64,000 nucleotides of DNA from JAJRZX01 sp964407495 (GTDB lineage: Bacteria; Desulfobacterota; GWC2-55-46; JADFVP01), in the NCBI GenBank assembly GCA_964407495.1, contig CAYOVP010000001.1:51215-115214 (forward strand), given 5' to 3'. The notes beneath the pieces were generated by a model, which was not told where the DNA came from, did no database searches, and saw nothing but the letters and a program-made list of their open reading frames with translations. Of the stretch, positions 33,398-42,486 are shown piece by piece (position 1 is the first letter of the stretch; each line of letters opens with the position of its first letter). A program made the translations under genes and the position numbers.

Positions 33398-34605
33398 TTG
33401 AACAATACTCAGGCATTGCCCCCCAGGGCGACCTCATACTCTTGAAAAAACTCTGTGACATGTTCTGCGGAAGGACCTTTCTGCACATAAATTCCACCCG
33501 GGCAGGAGGCGGTGTGGCCGAGATTCTCGTTCGCATGGTGCCCTTCCTCAAGAACCTCGGCATAGACGTCAGGTGGGAGGCCATAGAGGGAGACGGGGCA
33601 TTCTTTGACATGACCAAGAAGGTCCATAACGCGCTCCAGGGCAATAGAGAAGAGATAACCCCCGAGATGTGGCAGCACCATTACGAGATAAACAGGAAGA
33701 ACGCCGCCAAACTCGACCTCGAGGCCGACGCCGTGATGATACACGACCCGCAGCCAGTGCCCCTCATCGAGTACCGGAAGGGCGGGACCTGGATCTGGAG
33801 GTGTCACATCGACATGTCCAACCCAATGCCAGAGGTCTACGAGGGCATAGAGAAGTACTGCAGGCAGTATGATGCCTCCATCTTTTCTGTGGCCAAGTTC
33901 GCAAAACCCATGGACATGGACGAGTTCATAATACCGCCCTCCATAGACCCCCTCAGCGAGAAGAACCGCGACCTCACGGAAGAGGAGATTACTGAGACCA
34001 TGGAGCGTTTCAACCTGCCCATGGACAGGAATATCATACTCCAGGTATCGCGTTTCGACCGCTTCAAAGACCCCGTGGGGGTAATAGAGGCCTACCGTGA
34101 CGTAAAGAAGTACAATGATTGCATACTCGTACTTGCCGGGAGCCCTGCCACCGACGACCCCGAGGCCGACGCTGTGCTCGAAGAGGTTAAGGCGGCCTCC
34201 AACGGCGACCCGGACATACACATACTCATGCTCCCGCCCTTCAGCAACAAGGACATCAACGCCCTTCAGAGGGCGGCCACTGTAATTGTCCAGAAGTCCA
34301 CTAAAGAGGGTTTCGGCCTCACGGTGAGCGAGGCCATGTGGAAGGCCAAGCCAATAGTCGGCGGTGCAGTGGGCGGCATCCCCCTCCAGATAGACCATGG
34401 CGTAACGGGTTTTCTCGTTCACTCCGTGCAGGGCGCGGCCTTCAGGATAAGACAGTTCTTCAACAACCCGGAGATGGCAAAGCGTATGGGCGAGGAGGCC
34501 CGCGAGTACGTGCGGAAACACTTTCTCATAACCCGCCAGATACGAGACTATCTCGGTGTCTGGTACTCCACCGAGAACCAGGGGAGACATATCTTCGAGT
34601 TATGA
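33394..34605 (+). CDS. treT: Trehalose synthase-like glycosyltransferase (TreT type)
   Basis: A 403-residue GT-B, family 4 glycosyltransferase. The N-terminal segment HINSTRAGGGVAEILVRMVPFLKNLGIDVRWE and MIHDPQPVPLIEYRKGGTWIWRCHIDMSNP are characteristic of trehalose glycosyltransferring synthase (TreT/TreP-like), which joins NDP-glucose and glucose to trehalose. The C-terminal half holds QVSRFDRFKDP and KSTKEGFGLTVSEAMWKAKPIVGG with the GT4 acidic motif. The symbol is by similarity; other GT4 enzymes cannot be ruled out without a tree. It overlaps the fusion gene that follows (ATGA). Confidence 0.86.
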   Translation: MIEQYSGIAPQGDLILLKKLCDMFCGRTFLHINSTRAGGGVAEILVRMVPFLKNLGIDVRWEAIEGDGAFFDMTKKVHNALQGNREEITPEMWQHHYEINRKNAAKLDLEADAVMIHDPQPVPLIEYRKGGTWIWRCHIDMSNPMPEVYEGIEKYCRQYDASIFSVAKFAKPMDMDEFIIPPSIDPLSEKNRDLTEEEITETMERFNLPMDRNIILQVSRFDRFKDPVGVIEAYRDVKKYNDCILVLAGSPATDDPEADAVLEEVKAASNGDPDIHILMLPPFSNKDINALQRAATVIVQKSTKEGFGLTVSEAMWKAKPIVGGAVGGIPLQIDHGVTGFLVHSVQGAAFRIRQFFNNPEMAKRMGEEAREYVRKHFLITRQIRDYLGVWYSTENQGRHIFEL

Positions 34606-36887
34606 GCATAAACAGACTAAAGGCCCTTGTAGAAGAGAACTTCGCCGACCGCTCCCTTATCGTGGTCTCGAGCAGGGAGCCCTATGTGCACAGGAAGACG
34701 AGCACCGGCATACGTGTGGAGCGTCCGGCAGGCGGGCTCACCTCGGCCATGGACGATGTCCTCAGGGCAGTTGGCGGCACCTGGGTAGCCTGGGGGAGCG
34801 GCAATGCCGATAAAGAGGCCTCCAAGGATAACCGTGTGGCCGTGCCCCCGGGACACCCCTCGTACACACTGCGCCGTGTCTGGCTCACCCCGCGCGAGGT
34901 GAACAACTACTATAACGGCTACTCCAACCACATGCTCTGGCCGCTCTGTCACCTCTCCCTTGACAGGGTTTTTTTTATGAAAAAATTCTGGACAGACTAT
35001 GTGGAGGTGAACAGGAAGTTTGCCAGCGCCGTCCTGGAGGAGGCCGCGCCAGACTCCATCGTCTGGCTCCACGACTATCACCTCTGCCTCGCGCCTGCCA
35101 TGATAAAGGAGAAGAGACCGGACATGCCTCTCATGCACTTCTGGCACATCCCCTGGCCAAACTGGTTCTCCTTCCGCGTCTGCCCCCAGGCAAGGGAGAT
35201 TGTCGAGGGCCTCCTCGGAAACGACCTCCTTGGCTTTCAGATACCCCTATTTACAAAGAACTTCATGGACTGCGTGCGCGAATGCCTGGACGCAGAGGTG
35301 GACTATGACGCAGGCATCGTGACCTACCGGGGGCACAGGACGCATATAAAGTCCTTCCCCATCAGCATCGACTTCGACCGCTTCAATGGTGAGGCCCTCT
35401 CGCGCCATACGGAGAACACCATCCGAAAGATACGCCAGAGGTTCAAACTCGAGGGATACCTCGGCATAGGCGTTGACCGCCTCGAGTATACCAAGGGCCT
35501 CATAAAACGCCTGCAGGCCATAAATCTCTTCTTCGAAAAGTACAGGCGCTTTCGCGGCAAATTCACCTTTGTACAGATAGCCGTGCCGACGCGCATGAGC
35601 CAGCCATATATCACCTACAAGGAGGCGGTAGAGGCCCTTGTTAACAAGATTAACAGGCGTTTTTCCCGCGAGGGCTGGCGCCCCGTGGTCTACCTCGACA
35701 AGAAGGCCGAGGTAAAGGACCTCTCCGTATACTACCGCCTTGCAGATGTTGCCATTGTCTCGTCGCTCTATGACGGCATGAACCTCGTTGCAAAGGAGTT
35801 CATAGCCTCGCAGGTGGACGAAAAGGGAGTGCTCATTCTCAGCGAGTTCGCCGGCGCCGCCGAGGAACTGGCCGGCGCCATGCTCGTGAACCCCTATGAC
35901 GTCGAGGACTTTGCAGACAAGATAAAGGAGGCCCTCCTTCTCTCGCCAGCCGAGAAGAGGGCCCGCATGTCAACACTCAGAAAGCAGGTGCAAGACAACG
36001 ATATCTACCGCTGGATCTTCGATATCATAGGCGAGATACTCAGGCTCAGTTCGGCGATGGACAAGAGGTTCCGGTATGTCTTTGATCACAGGGAAGACCT
36101 TCGCATGGTCCTTGCCGCGCGCTCTGCAGGCCCCCCTGTCATCTTCCTCGACTTCGACGGGACACTTGCGCCCATAGTCTCTTCGCCAGAGATGGCGAGC
36201 CTCTCTGAAGAAGTGCGCTCGCTCCTCGTGAGGCTCAGCCAGAGGACAGAGATAGCCGTCATAAGTGGGAGGAGCCTCGAAGACATACGGGCGAGAGTGG
36301 GCATACCCGGTATAATTTACGCCGGAAACCACGGCGCCGAGATCTGGGACGGCACTGCCGTTGCCATAACGCAGAGCGTCACATCGAGTAGAGACCTCAT
36401 CGAGGAAATCCTCGACCGCCTCGCCGAGGCTGTCTCAAACATCTCGGGTGTCCGTATCGAGGACAAGGGCATCACAGTCTCGGTACACTACCGCGAGGTA
36501 AAGACGAGAGACCTTGCCGACTTCTTCGATATCTTCTTCAGTATCGTCACGGGCCACGAAGACGCCCTTCGCGTAACCTCGGGAAAGAAGGTCTTCGAGA
36601 TACGCCCGCGAGATATCTGGAACAAGGGAGACGCCATAAAGTGGATCTCCGAGACACTGGTGCCCGGCAGGGTGGTGCTCTATGCCGGAGACGACACCAC
36701 CGACGAAGACGCCTACAGGGCAATAAAGGGCCAGGGCGTATCAGTCTCCATAGGCACGAGCACGGAATCAGACTTCTTCCTCAAGGAACAGACCGAGATA
36801 AGAGACTTCCTCGAGTTTCTCCTCCATATCCTCACAGGGCAGGAAGCAAAAAAGAAGAAAAAGAGAAGAAAGAATAAGGAAAAGTAG
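34602..36887 (+). CDS. otsAB: Fused trehalose-6-phosphate synthase/phosphatase
   Basis: A 761-residue fusion. Residues of about 15-485 are an OtsA-type GT20 synthase (RPAGGLTSAMDDVLRAVGGTWVAWG, VWLHDYHLCLAPAMI, GVDRLEYTKGLIKRL, SLYDGMNLVAKEFIA). Residues of about 515-745 are an OtsB-type HAD phosphatase: VIFLDFDGTLAPIV with the catalytic DxD, ISGRSLEDIRARV, GNHGAEIWDG and YAGDDTTDEDAYRAI. The two steps make trehalose from UDP-glucose and glucose 6-phosphate. The C-terminus is a Lys-rich tail (KKKKKRRKNKEK). The ATG overlaps the treT stop; the frame is open upstream, but the fold begins here. Co-encoding with treT gives two routes to the same product. Confidence 0.93.
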   Translation: MSINRLKALVEENFADRSLIVVSSREPYVHRKTSTGIRVERPAGGLTSAMDDVLRAVGGTWVAWGSGNADKEASKDNRVAVPPGHPSYTLRRVWLTPREVNNYYNGYSNHMLWPLCHLSLDRVFFMKKFWTDYVEVNRKFASAVLEEAAPDSIVWLHDYHLCLAPAMIKEKRPDMPLMHFWHIPWPNWFSFRVCPQAREIVEGLLGNDLLGFQIPLFTKNFMDCVRECLDAEVDYDAGIVTYRGHRTHIKSFPISIDFDRFNGEALSRHTENTIRKIRQRFKLEGYLGIGVDRLEYTKGLIKRLQAINLFFEKYRRFRGKFTFVQIAVPTRMSQPYITYKEAVEALVNKINRRFSREGWRPVVYLDKKAEVKDLSVYYRLADVAIVSSLYDGMNLVAKEFIASQVDEKGVLILSEFAGAAEELAGAMLVNPYDVEDFADKIKEALLLSPAEKRARMSTLRKQVQDNDIYRWIFDIIGEILRLSSAMDKRFRYVFDHREDLRMVLAARSAGPPVIFLDFDGTLAPIVSSPEMASLSEEVRSLLVRLSQRTEIAVISGRSLEDIRARVGIPGIIYAGNHGAEIWDGTAVAITQSVTSSRDLIEEILDRLAEAVSNISGVRIEDKGITVSVHYREVKTRDLADFFDIFFSIVTGHEDALRVTSGKKVFEIRPRDIWNKGDAIKWISETLVPGRVVLYAGDDTTDEDAYRAIKGQGVSVSIGTSTESDFFLKEQTEIRDFLEFLLHILTGQEAKKKKKRRKNKEK

Positions 36888-36924
36888 ACAGGACTGATAC
36901 GCAGGGAGAGGGAAAGAGAAAAAA

Positions 36925-36961
36925 CTTGTAGGTCGGGTAGAGCCAAGCGAAACCCGACAAG
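36925..36961. repeat. REP-like palindromic element
   Basis: CTTGT-AG-GTCGGGT, a 13-bp centre and ACCCGAC-AAG form an imperfect hairpin. The form GTCGGGT...GCGAAACCCGAC resembles widespread short intergenic palindromes in bacteria. It lies between the convergent otsAB and pstB genes and could also help to end transcription. Confidence 0.55.
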
Positions 36962-36968
36962 GTGCCAG

Positions 36969-37718
36969 TTAACTTCCCCCTACATAACACCTTGTCTCCA
37001 TATTCTCGGGCCGTTCAAAGACCGCCCCTGCCTCACCCCTTTCGCAGACCCTCCCATCACATATGAAGACAACGTCGTCGGCAAGGGCGCGGGCCTGGGC
37101 GAGGTTATGCGTTACGAGGACGATGCTCATCTCCTTCCCAAGTTGGCGGACCAGGTCTTCTATGGCCTCTCTGGACCTGTGATCAAGGGCGGAAGTGGGC
37201 TCGTCGAGGAGGAGGACCTCTGGCCCAACGGCAAGGGCACGGGCAATGGCGAGGCGTTGTCTCTGTCCCTCGGAGAGGTTTCGTGCCTCGTCACTGAGCC
37301 TGTCTCGCACCTCTGCCCAGAGCCCAGCGGCCCGTAGAGACCTCTCGGCTATGACGTCCAGCCCCTCTTTCTTCCTCTGCCTCATATGCATTATGCCGAA
37401 GACAACGTTCCTTTCTATACTGCCGGGGAAGATGACCGGTTTCTGGAAGACCATGCCCACCTTGCGGCGGAGGTCCTCGGAAGGCATCTTCCTGTTGTAT
37501 ATGTCCATACCCCTGAAGAGAATCTCTCCTCCGAGATGATAGCCCGGAAGGTGGTCGTTGAGTCTGTTGAGGGACCGCAGAAGCGTGGTCTTGCCTGCGC
37601 CCGAGGGCCCGATGATGCAGGTTAGGCGGCCTTCCTGTATCTCGAGGTCAGTCTCGTGGAGTACGCACCTATTGCCAAAGGCTATGGACGTCTTCCTGAG
37701 GGAGAAGATAGCGCTCAT
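36969..37718 (-). CDS. pstB: Phosphate ABC transporter ATPase
   Basis: A 249-residue ABC ATPase. Walker A is GPSGAGKTT, the Q-loop VFQKPVIFPGS, the signature LSEGQRQRLAIARAL (LSGGQ variant), Walker B LLLDEPTSALD and the switch His VTHN. The NRLND element after Walker A is typical of PstB. The ATG at 37718 overlaps the pstA stop (ATGA); an in-frame ATG at 37742 would add eight residues. It powers phosphate import with PstA and PstC. Confidence 0.93.
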   Translation of the reverse strand: MSAIFSLRKTSIAFGNRCVLHETDLEIQEGRLTCIIGPSGAGKTTLLRSLNRLNDHLPGYHLGGEILFRGMDIYNRKMPSEDLRRKVGMVFQKPVIFPGSIERNVVFGIMHMRQRKKEGLDVIAERSLRAAGLWAEVRDRLSDEARNLSEGQRQRLAIARALAVGPEVLLLDEPTSALDHRSREAIEDLVRQLGKEMSIVLVTHNLAQARALADDVVFICDGRVCERGEAGAVFERPENMETRCYVGGS

Positions 37719-38560
37719 CTCTCTGCCTCTCGGCCCGTCCATCTTCGCGCCGTCATAGCGCCGAGGCCCAGGGCCGTTACAAGGCCAACGAGCACCAGGG
37801 CCGCGCCCCAGGCGTTCTGCCTTGCAGAGGGGTCCAGGGCCTCGCCGGCAAGGACGAGGATATGGGTCTGCAGGGTTGCCACGGGCTCACTTAGCCCATG
37901 GGGGAAGCCTACGCCCGAAAAGGCCGTTGCAGTGAACATTATGGCCGCTGTCTCTCCTGCGGCGCGGGCAAGCCCGAGGAGGAGTCCTGTAAGAATGCCG
38001 GGCATGCTACCTGGTATGATGACACGGGCAATGAGGGCCCAGGGACCGAGTCCAAGGGCCAGCCCCGCCTCCCTGTAGGCCCTGGGTATGGCCTCCATGG
38101 CCTCGGTGGTGCTGACTATCATGGTAGGCAGTATCATTATGGCGAGTATGAGTGTGCCCGTGGTCCAGGAGATGCCCATTCCGAGCCAGGCGCCGAAGAC
38201 CATGTACCCGAAGAGGCCGAAGATTATGGTGGGTACGCCGTTGAGGGCGTATATGAAGTGGTCTGAAAGGCCCTTGAGAGGGGGCCGGCAGTACTCTGCT
38301 CTGTAGAGAGAGGCGCCGAGGGCCAGGGGAAGCGCAAGGGCCGTTGCAGTGGTCATGAGGAGGAGCGTGCCCATTATCTGGTACACGATGCCGCCGCTTG
38401 CGCCAAAGTCACCTGCGGCCTCTGTAAAAAAGCCTATTCCGAGCGCACCTCTGCCCAGCATGACGAGGAGGCCCAGTATGACGAAGAGGATGGAGAGCGT
38501 TGCTGCAGCCGTAGCGGCGCATACAAGAAAAAAGAACCTCTCAAGGGCACCTCTTCTCAA
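37715..38560 (-). CDS. pstA: Phosphate ABC transporter permease PstA
   Basis: A 281-residue inner-membrane permease with about six helices and the EAA-type cytoplasmic loop (EAMEAIPRAYREAGLALGLGPWALIARVIIPGSMPGILTG). Start is a TTG at 38560 overlapping the pstC stop (TTGA). It pairs with PstC to form the channel. Confidence 0.92.
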   Translation of the reverse strand: MRRGALERFFFLVCAATAAATLSILFVILGLLVMLGRGALGIGFFTEAAGDFGASGGIVYQIMGTLLLMTTATALALPLALGASLYRAEYCRPPLKGLSDHFIYALNGVPTIIFGLFGYMVFGAWLGMGISWTTGTLILAIMILPTMIVSTTEAMEAIPRAYREAGLALGLGPWALIARVIIPGSMPGILTGLLLGLARAAGETAAIMFTATAFSGVGFPHGLSEPVATLQTHILVLAGEALDPSARQNAWGAALVLVGLVTALGLGAMTARRWTGREAER

Positions 38561-39459
38561 GCCTCTCTCTCCTTTCTTTCTGGTGTCTTTTTTGCAGGGT
38601 GCCGGCCAGCAACGAGTTTGCCTCCCAGGGTAAGGGCCATGACCATGAGAAAGAGTATGAGCCCCAGTCCAAGGAGCGCGTTCCAGTGCAGGCCCATGCC
38701 CAGGGCCTCGGCCCCTTCTCTGCCGAGTTTGCTCGTTATGGTCTGGCCAGAGGTAAAGACATTGTAAAGGGGGCGCGGCAGACGGTCGGCCCCGCCGATT
38801 ACGAGCATCACGGCTATGGTCTCTCCCATTGCGCGGCTCATCCCGAGTAGGACTGCGCCGGCAAGTCCCTTGAGAGCCCCAGGAATGACGACGCGCCTGA
38901 TGGTCTGGCCTCTTGTGAGTCCAAGGGCCAGTGCCTGCTCCCTGAGCCTGCCTGGCACCCCGCCGAGGGCGTCTTCGGCAAGGGTGGTTATCGTTGGCAG
39001 TATCATCACGCCAAGGAGTATGCCTGCCGTGAGTATTGTATTGCCGTCAATGAGCCCGAAGGCATCTTGTACGATGCCGGTGAGGACCACCATGCCCACG
39101 AGGCCGTAGACAACGCCCGGAACAGCGGCAAGGAGTTCCATGAGTGTCTTTACGGGGAGGCGGAGTTTTGGCGGCAGAAACTCGGATGTGAAGACTGCGC
39201 TACCAAGGGCCATGGGCAGTCCAAGGCCAAGGGCGATGCCGGTGACGGCGATGGTGCCGTAGAGCATGGGCAGGGCCCCGAAGACGCCGGCCCCTGCGTT
39301 CCAGTCGGTTCCAGTGACAAAGCCCAGGCCCTCTTTCATGAAGACAGGGATGCTCCCGTGGACCAGAAAGGCGAGAATGGGGAGAGGGGGTCCGAGAGAG
39401 AGGTAAAAGAGAGTGCCCAGTACGAGTCTCGGCCCCAGCGGCCTACCTTGTGGGAACAT
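38557..39459 (-). CDS. pstC: Phosphate ABC transporter permease PstC
   Basis: A 300-residue permease, about six helices, with the EAA loop (EDALGGVPGRLREQALALGLTRGQTIRRVVIPGALKGLAGA) and GISRAMGETIAV-like motif near the C-terminus (MSRAMGETIAVMLVIGG), both typical of PstC. The start lies 17 bases inside the end of pstS. Confidence 0.92.
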   Translation of the reverse strand: MFPQGRPLGPRLVLGTLFYLSLGPPLPILAFLVHGSIPVFMKEGLGFVTGTDWNAGAGVFGALPMLYGTIAVTGIALGLGLPMALGSAVFTSEFLPPKLRLPVKTLMELLAAVPGVVYGLVGMVVLTGIVQDAFGLIDGNTILTAGILLGVMILPTITTLAEDALGGVPGRLREQALALGLTRGQTIRRVVIPGALKGLAGAVLLGMSRAMGETIAVMLVIGGADRLPRPLYNVFTSGQTITSKLGREGAEALGMGLHWNALLGLGLILFLMVMALTLGGKLVAGRHPAKKTPERKEREA

Positions 39460-40306
39460 AGCCTGATGCCTCTATTATCTTCCTGCCCTCCGGGCCCATG
39501 ACAAAGTCCAGAAATTCCTTTACAAGGCCTTTGGGAGGGCCGTTGGTGACAAGGGTAAGGCCGCGCGAGATGGGGTAGGTCCCGTTCTTTATGTTCTCTA
39601 TGGTGGGCTCTATGACCCTCTTGCCCTCCCTGATGCCAAGGCCGCGTACTTTCCTGTTTGTCCAGGCGATAGAGAGCATGCCTATGGCAGAGTCGCTCAT
39701 GGCAATGTGAGTCTGTTCCTCGTTGTTGGAGCCCGATATGATGCGGGCCCCGCCTGCAGCGGCCAGTCTGTCGCCAAAGACATACTCCATGAAAACGTGA
39801 CGTGTGCCGCGGTGGGCCTCCTTGTCTATGACGAGTATCTCGCGCTCCGGGCCTCCTACTTCCTTCCAGTTCGTTATCTCGCCAGAGTATATGGCCCTTA
39901 TCTGTTCCCTTGAGAGGGCCCTTACGCCCCCTTCATAGACCTCGTCAGAGACCACGCATGCAACGGCGTCTCGTGCAAAGGTGAGGACGTGGAAGTCAAC
40001 GTCCTTGAAGTACTCCCGTTCCTTCTCCGTAATCTCGCGAGAGACCATGCCTATGTCCACGAGGCCCCTGCCAAGGGACTTTACCCCAACGCCAGAGCCG
40101 CCGGGGTTTACGGTTATCCTCACGCCGGGGTGAGTGGCCATGAACCCCTCTGCAGCCTTCGCGGCAACGGGTAGGTCAGTGGTGGAGCCTGCTATCCTTA
40201 TGGTGGTCTTGCCCCTGGCCAGAGCCTTTCCGGGGGAGGCCAGGGAGAGACAGGAGGCAATGAGGAAGACCTGTAAGATAGGAAGAAACCACCCCTCTGT
40301 CCTCAC
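39443..40306 (-). CDS. pstS: Phosphate-binding protein PstS
   Basis: A 287-residue periplasmic receptor. A signal sequence (WFLPILQVFLIASCLSLASPGKALA) is followed by the PstS motifs IRIAGSTTDLPVAAKAAEGF, GGSGVGVKSLGRGLVDIGMVSREIT, SGEITNWKEVGG and the phosphate-contact RGTRHVF. GTG at 40306 is chosen because AAAGGAG lies seven bases upstream; the frame is open further upstream across the promoter. It captures phosphate and, less well, arsenate. The neighbouring arsR gene suggests arsenic-linked control. Confidence 0.92.
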   Translation of the reverse strand: MRTEGWFLPILQVFLIASCLSLASPGKALARGKTTIRIAGSTTDLPVAAKAAEGFMATHPGVRITVNPGGSGVGVKSLGRGLVDIGMVSREITEKEREYFKDVDFHVLTFARDAVACVVSDEVYEGGVRALSREQIRAIYSGEITNWKEVGGPEREILVIDKEAHRGTRHVFMEYVFGDRLAAAGGARIISGSNNEEQTHIAMSDSAIGMLSIAWTNRKVRGLGIREGKRVIEPTIENIKNGTYPISRGLTLVTNGPPKGLVKEFLDFVMGPEGRKIIEASGYVPTR

Positions 40307-40351
40307 GAGATACTCCTTTCCGGGCACCGGCAGATGTATAAAATTATGTAA

Positions 40352-40367
40352 ATATCTACATAGATAT
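40352..40367. promoter_or_regulatory. 16-bp palindromic operator before pstS
   Basis: ATATCTA-CA-TAGATAT is perfect and lies 45 bp upstream of the pstS start. On the minus strand a TATACA -10 (17 bp downstream of the weak TATGTA inside the palindrome) puts the palindrome over the -35 region. AT-rich dyads of this form are typical ArsR-family operators. Confidence 0.65.
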
Positions 40368-40392
40368 GGATAAAAAAAACTGCGCGGTCCCC

Positions 40393-40704
40393 TTATTCGT
40401 TGAAGGTCATGGTGCAACACCCCAGGTCTATGGTATGGTCATTGTTGCTCATCGCCTCGTACACGGCCTTGTGGAGGTGGTAGCAGACCTTCTGCCCTCT
40501 GCGCAGGGAGTCCACGAGACCTGCCCTCTTGAGTACGCTCAGGTGATGGGCCACGTGGGGCTGGCTGAGCCCCAGTTCGCGGGCGAGTTCTGTGCCGCAT
40601 CTTTCTCCCCTGAAGAGGGCCCTCAGTATGAGGAGCCTCGTCTGGTCTGACATGGCCTTCAGGGCCTCGGCGCACTGGTCTGTGGTAAGGGGGGGTCTTG
40701 TCAT
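40393..40704 (-). CDS. arsR: ArsR-family regulator linked to phosphate uptake
   Basis: A 103-residue winged-helix repressor: DQCAEALKAMSDQTRLLILRALFRGERCGTELARELGLSQPHVAHHLSVLKRAGLVDSLRRGQKVCYHL. The classical As(III) site CxC of the recognition helix is absent; only C36 is there. Other cysteines are C11, C74 and a vicinal C96-C97 near the C-terminus (DLGCCTMTF), reminiscent of the C-terminal site of the Acidithiobacillus ArsR. The gene is immediately upstream of pstSCAB on the same strand, so arsenic-responsive control of phosphate uptake is likely. The symbol refers to the family. Confidence 0.85.
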   Translation of the reverse strand: MTRPPLTTDQCAEALKAMSDQTRLLILRALFRGERCGTELARELGLSQPHVAHHLSVLKRAGLVDSLRRGQKVCYHLHKAVYEAMSNNDHTIDLGCCTMTFNE

Positions 40705-40748
40705 TCCGTACTCTCTATTCTGTGGCCGGATTCGCTTAGTTTAGTACC

Positions 40749-40777
40749 AATCTACTCCGCTCCTTGCCTGCTGTCAA
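40749..40777 (-). promoter_or_regulatory. Promoter of arsR-pst
   Basis: On the minus strand TTGACA (40777-40772), 17 bp, TAGATT (40754-40749). Transcription would start near 40742, about 38 nt before the arsR ATG. Confidence 0.7.
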
Positions 40778-40857
40778 GGCTTCTGCCGCGCCTGCCTGGA
40801 GGGAAAGACCTTGCCGCCCATTTGGCGCAGAGACAGGCTTGTATCAGGGTCTTTGCA

Positions 40858-41940
40858 CTACCGCCCCCTGGGGTCTATCGCCCCTTGCGTCCTTTCCAGG
40901 GGCAGGGCCCTGAAGGTGATCCTGTACTTCAGGCGTTTCTGTGCGGCTATGTACTCAAGGGGCCTGCCGTCCACCTCGGCGTAGGGGTACATGAAGTAGG
41001 TGAGGGGCGGGCCCTTCTGCGCGGGGGTGAGGCTTCGTACCCTGCCCTTGATGAGCGCTACCCTGTACTGGTCCACGGCGCCGAAGTAGTACTCGCGGTA
41101 TTTTCCGGCCTCTTCGAGGTTCAGGCCCTTCTTAAGCATTACCTTCCTTACGTCCGCAGGGTCAACGGGCACCCAGCCATACCCCGGCAGGTAGAACTCT
41201 GCCCAGCAGTGGTGCCCGCCCGTGATGTCTTCGTTGTCTTTCTTTCCGAGCCTCAGGCCAAAGACCTCCCTTGCCGCAACCCCTGCCCCGCGTGCAACGG
41301 CCACGAAGACAGAACTTATATCAGCGCACTTGCCGCTTTTCTTTGCCAGGGTCACCTCCACGTCGCCAAGGCCGCACCCCCTTACATGTGGGTCTCGTGC
41401 GAGGTTCTCCACCACCCAGTCATACACGGCACGGGCCTTCTCCAGCGTGCCCTTCTTTCCTCTGGTGACCTTTCTGGCTATGGCGCCTATTCTGCCTCCT
41501 GTGGGGAGAAGTTCCGTACTTCGCAGATAAGGAAGCACCTCTACAGGTATCGACTCCCTGGCAGTGACCCTGGTTTGCGGAAAGTCTTTTCTCAGACGTT
41601 CCTCGGCCCGTGCCCTGAAGGTGAGGCTGAGCCTCGGGGAAGCAGAACCCTTCTTCCACCTTGCGTAGAGCATGAGCCCGCCTGTAGCCGCGTCGCGGTA
41701 CAGGGCGTTCTCCGTGAAGTTACCATCGAGACGGACGTCCTCTATGGTCTGGTACTCATTGGAGACAGGATAGGGGAGCCAGAGATCGGTCTCATGGGCA
41801 CCGGGACCTGTCTCCACGGTGACCTCCATTGCGACTACTCCAACCCGTGAGGGCGCGGTACCGGCTTGTCCTCTCTCTGGGCCGAATACGAGAATACTGA
41901 GGGCCATCACAAGGTAAAGAAATATCTTTTTTCGCGCCAT
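40858..41940 (-). CDS. Exported transglutaminase-like protein
   Basis: A 360-residue protein with a signal sequence (IFLYLVMALSILVFGPERGQAG). Residues of about 195-275 form a transglutaminase-like cysteine-protease fold with the triad Cys in KSGKCADISSVFVAVARGAGV, His in DITGGHHCWAEFYLPGYGWV and Asp in PVDPADVRK. The N-terminal 150 residues are a beta domain that often precedes this fold. It probably acts in the periplasm on proteins or peptides as a protease or crosslinker. It lies upstream of arsR in the same direction, 150 bases apart, without an obvious link. Confidence 0.85.
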   Translation of the reverse strand: MARKKIFLYLVMALSILVFGPERGQAGTAPSRVGVVAMEVTVETGPGAHETDLWLPYPVSNEYQTIEDVRLDGNFTENALYRDAATGGLMLYARWKKGSASPRLSLTFRARAEERLRKDFPQTRVTARESIPVEVLPYLRSTELLPTGGRIGAIARKVTRGKKGTLEKARAVYDWVVENLARDPHVRGCGLGDVEVTLAKKSGKCADISSVFVAVARGAGVAAREVFGLRLGKKDNEDITGGHHCWAEFYLPGYGWVPVDPADVRKVMLKKGLNLEEAGKYREYYFGAVDQYRVALIKGRVRSLTPAQKGPPLTYFMYPYAEVDGRPLEYIAAQKRLKYRITFRALPLERTQGAIDPRGR

Positions 41941-42486
41941 GCACTTATCTCCTCGTCGGGAGGCCGGTTTTTTTCATGGTTTTCTACGCCTTCCGCACTC
42001 TCTTCTTGAGCCCTTGAGGACAAGGACATAATAGTAAATAGACATGAAGCGGCCCCTTATGTCAAGACCCTGGGCCCTGCCAGAGAAATACGCCGTGCCC
42101 CTTACATAACTGGTCAGCGCGCCACTTGCATTTGCAGGTTTTCTTGCACAATAACCTTGGCCTCTTTTTCTTGGGATACGGGATCAGCCTCCTTGGAGGA
42201 AGAAATACAACCCATGGTTTCGTATTTGTAAATTTAATTTTATACATATAAATCAAGATATTAGAAATATTTTTTTATACATGGTCTAACTTTTTCTTGA
42301 TTGTTTCAGGTTCTGTTGTTACTATTTTCCAAGTCGTGCCATAGCATTTTACCAGTATTAAGATTGCGTCCGCGGTGTGTTCGTGCCGTTCCGGCAGGAC
42401 GTGTGCCAGCGCGGAGTATTGCCGGAAGACTCCCCTCTTAAATCGTAATTCAGTTAACCACAAAAATAATCAGCAAGGTCCTGAGT
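41941..42486. other. AT-rich intergenic region
   Basis: No gene seen. The centre (about 42170-42330) is strongly AT-rich and holds the promoter candidate at 42297-42325. Confidence 0.4.
42297..42325 (+). promoter_or_regulatory. Promoter candidate for the HD-GYP gene
   Basis: TTGATT (42297-42302), 17 bp, TACTAT (42320-42325). The leader would be about 155 nt. Confidence 0.35.
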
